Below are positions 61,404-64,000 of a DNA stretch of 64,000 nucleotides, one piece after another (the first letter of the stretch is position 1; each line of letters starts with the position of its first letter). The notes below the pieces were generated by a model. The model was not told the DNA's origin. It searched no databases and saw nothing but the letters and a program-made list of their open reading frames with translations. This DNA comes from JAFGGG01 sp964634205 (GTDB taxonomy: Bacteria > Spirochaetota > Spirochaetia > SZUA-6 > RPPD01). Both the position numbers and the translations under genes were made by a program. Where the stretch lies: positions 1-64,000 of the forward strand of contig CAZWKE010000009.1 of the NCBI GenBank assembly GCA_964634205.1. Direction: 5' to 3'.

Positions 61404-61842
61404 ACTCTCGCGGAAAAGTAAAAAAAGCATTATCAATCCGGCCAGGGTTACAACAATAATAAACAAGTTTAAGGACCTGTTGAAAATCAAAATGGTTTCA
61501 GAGGATCACCCGGTTTCCAGCTTAAGCGGCGGCAATCAGCAGAAGGTGGTGCTGTCACGCTGGCTTGCCACCGATCCCAAACTGTTGATACTCGACGAGC
61601 CCACACACGGTATCGATGTGGGCACCAAGGCGGAAATCTACAAACTGATGCACAAGCTGACCGCCGAGGGCATCAGCATTCTTCTGATCTCTTCCGAACT
61701 CCCCGAAATCATCTTAATGTCCGACCGCGTGGTTGTTCTGCATGAAGGCAGGGTAACCGGCATTTTAAACCGGGATGAACTTTCCGAAAATAAAATCATG
61801 ACCTATGCCACCAATGGCGTAATGGCGGAAGATCCGGTATAA
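61404..61842 (+). pseudogene. C-terminal remnant of sugar ABC transporter ATPase (RbsA/MglA type)
   Basis: Only the last ~146 residues of a normally ~500-residue double ATPase remain. ABC signature LSGGNQQKVVLSRWL, Walker B LLILDEPTHGIDVG and the switch region SSELPEIILMSDR are present; Walker A and the whole first domain are absent. Homology starts right at the repeat border 61404 (..SIINPARVTTIINKF..). A downstream ATG at 61480 could start a short product. No permease follows. Confidence 0.82.
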
Positions 61843-61887
61843 CCACGAACTAAAAAACGGTAACAGGTATGTCCTGTGAGTCGTTTC

Positions 61888-61941
61888 AGACCTCCATGGC
61901 CCCGTATCGCCGGGGAAACGGGCCGGGAGGTCTTTTTTTTT
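61888..61941 (+). terminator. rho-independent terminator after the ABC remnant
   Basis: AGACCTCC (61888-61895) pairs with GGAGGTCT (61926-61933), an inner CCCG/CGGG arm extends the stem, and a run of eight T follows. Confidence 0.88.
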
Positions 61942-61981
61942 ATGAAAAAATAAGTATCTTATACATGGGGAGAGAAAAAAC

Positions 61982-63367
61982 TTGAAAAATAAAAACAACA
62001 TAACTCTGATCATTCTTTTCGTCGGCGTGCTGATGGGAGCGCTGGATATCGCCATTATCGGGCCTGCGCTTCCCGCCATCGAAACAGGACTGGGGATGCC
62101 GGCGCGCGCCGGCTCATGGGTTTTCACAATCTTTGTGCTGTTCAATTTGCTGGGCATACCGCTGATGAGTAAACTCAGTGACCGCTTTGGGCGCCGGAGC
62201 ATCTATGTTGCGGACCTTTTGTTGTTCGGGACGGGTTCGTTATTGGTAGCGCTCTCTCGCTATATCGTCATCCCCGGCGTAACACTTGGAGGACTAGATT
62301 CCCGGATCATCATGCTGCTGTTGGGCCGCGGTATTCAGGGGTTCGGCGCGGGCGGCATATTTCCCGTGGCGTCAGCGGTGATCGGCGATGTCTTTCCCAA
62401 GGAGAAACAGGGCGGCGCCCTGGGGCTGATCGGCGCGGTATTCGGACTGGCATTCATTATCGGCCCCATACTGGGCGGAGTACTGCTCACGGTGGGCTGG
62501 CAATGGCTGTTCCTGATAAATCCACCGATCGTCCTGGTCCTTATACTTTTTGCGCCGCGTTACCTGCCGGGGAAAACAAAAAAAGCAAACGGCGCCTTCG
62601 ACCGGGCAGGGCTGCTTAGTTTGTTCATACTGTTGGGAGCACTGACCGTCGGCATCAACCAGATAGACACCAAAAATTTTATCGCCAGTGCATTATCACT
62701 GAATGTATGGCCGTTTTTCATTATCGCGGCGGCGGCCGTTCCCCTCTTCCTGTTTTTTGAAAAACGCGCGTCGGACCCGGTGATCAATACAAAACTCTAC
62801 CGAAATCGCCGCTTGATCCTGGCCAACATACTGACCATCGGGGCGGGGTTCGCCGAATCTTCCCTGGTATTTCTGCCGTTGTTGGCCACCGTGGTGTTCG
62901 GTTATTCGGAAAGCGCGGCCAGCTATACCATAATCCCGATGGTACTGGCCCTGGCCGTAGGCGCACCCCTGTTCGGACGCTTACTGGATAAAATCGGTCC
63001 CCGCAAAGTGATTCTGACGGGAACACTCCTGCTCAGTACCGGTATGGCGGTAACGGGCATATTTCTTGGCTCGCCGGCTTGGTATTATATCGCGACGATC
63101 ATTATCGGCTTCGGTCTCTCCAGTCTGCTGGGCGCCCCCCTGCGCTACATCGTACTGACGGAGGCACCGCCTGATTTCCGTGCTTCCCTGCAGGGCGGAC
63201 TGTCCATTTTTACGGGCATCGGTCAATTGACGGGCGGGGCGGTTGTCGGTACGGTGATCGCGGGAGGACAAAACATGCCGGAAGCCTTTCGCGCCGCCTA
63301 TTTTACGGTGGCTGGGGTGGCGGTACTTTTGTTTATACTGGCCGCTTTTTTAAAGAAAAGAAAATAA
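61982..63367 (+). CDS. MFS drug/H+ antiporter, DHA2 (EmrB/QacA) family
   Basis: 461 residues from TTG 61982, with GGGGAGAG upstream. Family motif near the first helix LDIAIIGPALPAI, motif A SDRFGRR, motif C AVFGLAFIIGPILGG; about 14 membrane segments. Exports a small molecule by proton exchange; substrate unknown. Stands alone after a terminator, so it has its own promoter. Confidence 0.9.
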   Translation: MKNKNNITLIILFVGVLMGALDIAIIGPALPAIETGLGMPARAGSWVFTIFVLFNLLGIPLMSKLSDRFGRRSIYVADLLLFGTGSLLVALSRYIVIPGVTLGGLDSRIIMLLLGRGIQGFGAGGIFPVASAVIGDVFPKEKQGGALGLIGAVFGLAFIIGPILGGVLLTVGWQWLFLINPPIVLVLILFAPRYLPGKTKKANGAFDRAGLLSLFILLGALTVGINQIDTKNFIASALSLNVWPFFIIAAAAVPLFLFFEKRASDPVINTKLYRNRRLILANILTIGAGFAESSLVFLPLLATVVFGYSESAASYTIIPMVLALAVGAPLFGRLLDKIGPRKVILTGTLLLSTGMAVTGIFLGSPAWYYIATIIIGFGLSSLLGAPLRYIVLTEAPPDFRASLQGGLSIFTGIGQLTGGAVVGTVIAGGQNMPEAFRAAYFTVAGVAVLLFILAAFLKKRK

Positions 63368-63688
63368 ACCGGCGGAGGTCTCCGTAGCAAACGCGTCGAT
63401 TTTTTTGAATTTCAATTTTTTCATCACTCAAATATATTATTCACTCGTATGCGGGGATGTCACGCTGGTTGCCGGGTGATTGAATATGCCATATGCGTAT
63501 TGTGGGTGCCTCACTACGCTGTACCGGCTTACCCCCTATACCGCGTTTCCGCCNNNNNNNNNNNNNNNNNNNNNNNNNNNNNNNNNNNNNNNNNNNNNNN
63601 NNNNNNNNNNNNNNNNNNNNNNNNNNNNNNNNNNNNNNNNNNNNNNNNNNNNNCCGCCCCACCGCCGAACAATATACGTTCCTTCCCT
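63368..63688. other. non-coding stretch including the second gap
   Basis: 186 bases follow the MFS stop and 35 bases follow the gap. I see no convincing gene or clear terminator in the flanks. Frames spanning the N block are artefacts. Confidence 0.5.
63554..63653. other. assembly gap (100 N)
   Basis: Exactly 100 N, the same size as the gap at 1582, so the number is a scaffolding placeholder. Confidence 0.95.
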
Positions 63689-63832
63689 TCATCCCGGAAA
63701 ACCTGAATCGATCTCACCGGGTTTGATGCCCAGATTATCGGCAATGGCCTGTGTTTCCGGGGAAACCTGCTTTTTAAAGGGGACGGGAGACATGATAAAA
63801 ACCGCGTCTTCACTGGTTAATCGATTTTCCAC
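63689..63832 (-). pseudogene. start of an unidentified gene, apparent frameshift next to the gap
   Basis: GTG at 63832, four bases after the aldo/keto reductase stop, opens a 47-residue frame (ENRLTSEDAVFIMSPVPFKK ... GIKPGEI) that hits TGA at 63689. A neighbouring frame continues plausibly towards the gap with RSIQVFRDEGKERILFGGGA, suggesting one indel near 63706-63715. Sequencing error at a contig end is as likely as a true mutation. Confidence 0.35.
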
Positions 63833-63835
63833 CGT

Positions 63836-64000
63836 TTAGCGCCCCACTATCTTCTCCATACTTTCCGGGTAACGGGAACCTTGTATCTTGATTCCGGCCG
63901 CGGCACGCTCTATTTCATTCAGGTCGTCCGGCGAAAGCTCCAGGTCGGCCGCCGCCATGTTCTCCTCCAGACGCTTCAGTTTCGTGGTGCCCGGGATGGG
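63836..64000 (-). CDS. aldo/keto reductase, C-terminal end (5' part outside window)
   Basis: 55 codons visible, stop TAA at 63836-63838. IPGTTKLKRLEENMAAADLE and LSPDDLNEIERAAAGIKIQG are the standard C-terminal motifs of bacterial aldo/keto reductases (NADPH site and final helix). It uses NADPH to reduce carbonyls; substrate cannot be judged from this part. Confidence 0.88.
   Translation of the reverse strand, partial: PIPGTTKLKRLEENMAAADLELSPDDLNEIERAAAGIKIQGSRYPESMEKIVGR

Noticed and set aside
61248..61490. 80-residue chimeric frame with a hydrophobic N-terminus
   Set aside because: Its first 29 codons are antisense to the ABC ATPase remnant, so the hydrophobic segment is fortuitous and there is no ribosome site.

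Overview
The window is a scaffolded stretch of bacterial chromosome, with two 100-base N blocks at 1582-1681 and 63554-63653. It is dense with genes on both strands. I see no rRNA, tRNA, CRISPR array, phage gene or transposase. A TonB-dependent receptor under a cobalamin riboswitch, several lipobox proteins, an MCP/CheW pair, HD-GYP and two-component proteins point to a Gram-negative, probably motile bacterium. The mix of a HEAT-repeat adenylate cyclase, stand-alone cNMP-binding protein, WD40, PQQ-propeller and ankyrin lipoproteins and many lysophospholipase-like hydrolases would fit Spirochaetota or a similar phylum. That assignment is a low-confidence inference.

Layout. 1-2018: btuB (partial) with its B12 riboswitch and promoter. 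2040-8414 (minus): pncA-pncB NAD salvage, a NeuB-type synthase and a HEAT-cyclase. 8574-14658: a small CxxC protein, serS, a GNAT-like protein, a monoacylglycerol lipase-like hydrolase, a divergent QueG-like Fe-S protein and a winged-helix/ATPase/DUF4325 regulator with an operator-like repeat array. 14861-17052: a NamZ-type lipoprotein and a cNMP sensor. 17066-24449 (plus): promoter, FMN riboswitch, ribD-ribE-ribBA-ribH and then, without a break, pantoate kinase, phosphopantothenate synthetase, panB and an MfnA/aspartate-decarboxylase-type enzyme. 24430-33660: HD-GYP, hisI-hisG, an M14 carboxypeptidase, CheW-MCP and a NarL-type two-component pair. 33749-38066: a 21-repeat WD40 protein and a second hisG with hisE. 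38155-43279: two PQQ-propeller lipoproteins around a hydrolase, an ECF-like sigma factor and an FHA-LuxR protein. 43426-46223: a 53-aa protein, a CAP-domain lipoprotein and a DUF1295-EXPERA membrane fusion. 46429-56658: an AT-richer glycan locus with two GH130 enzymes, three GT4 glycosyltransferases, a PIG-L deacetylase, a GH100-like barrel protein and a CysRS-like ligase. 56823-64000: a hybrid histidine kinase, a duplicated ankyrin/hydrolase region with two truncated genes, an ABC ATPase remnant, an MFS transporter and an aldo/keto reductase end.

The most interesting system is the set of four archaeal-type CoA genes (pantoate kinase, 4-phosphopantoate-beta-alanine ligase, PanB, PLP aspartate decarboxylase). 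They are packed behind the riboflavin operon in a bacterium, so one FMN-sensing leader may control both flavin and CoA supply. The second is the glycan locus: GT4 enzymes, a PIG-L deacetylase and a CysRS-like enzyme that has lost cysteine-binding zinc ligands and the C-terminal anticodon-binding tail. That combination recalls mycothiol synthesis logic and may make an aminoacylated glycoside. Both proposals are inferences from sequence and context.
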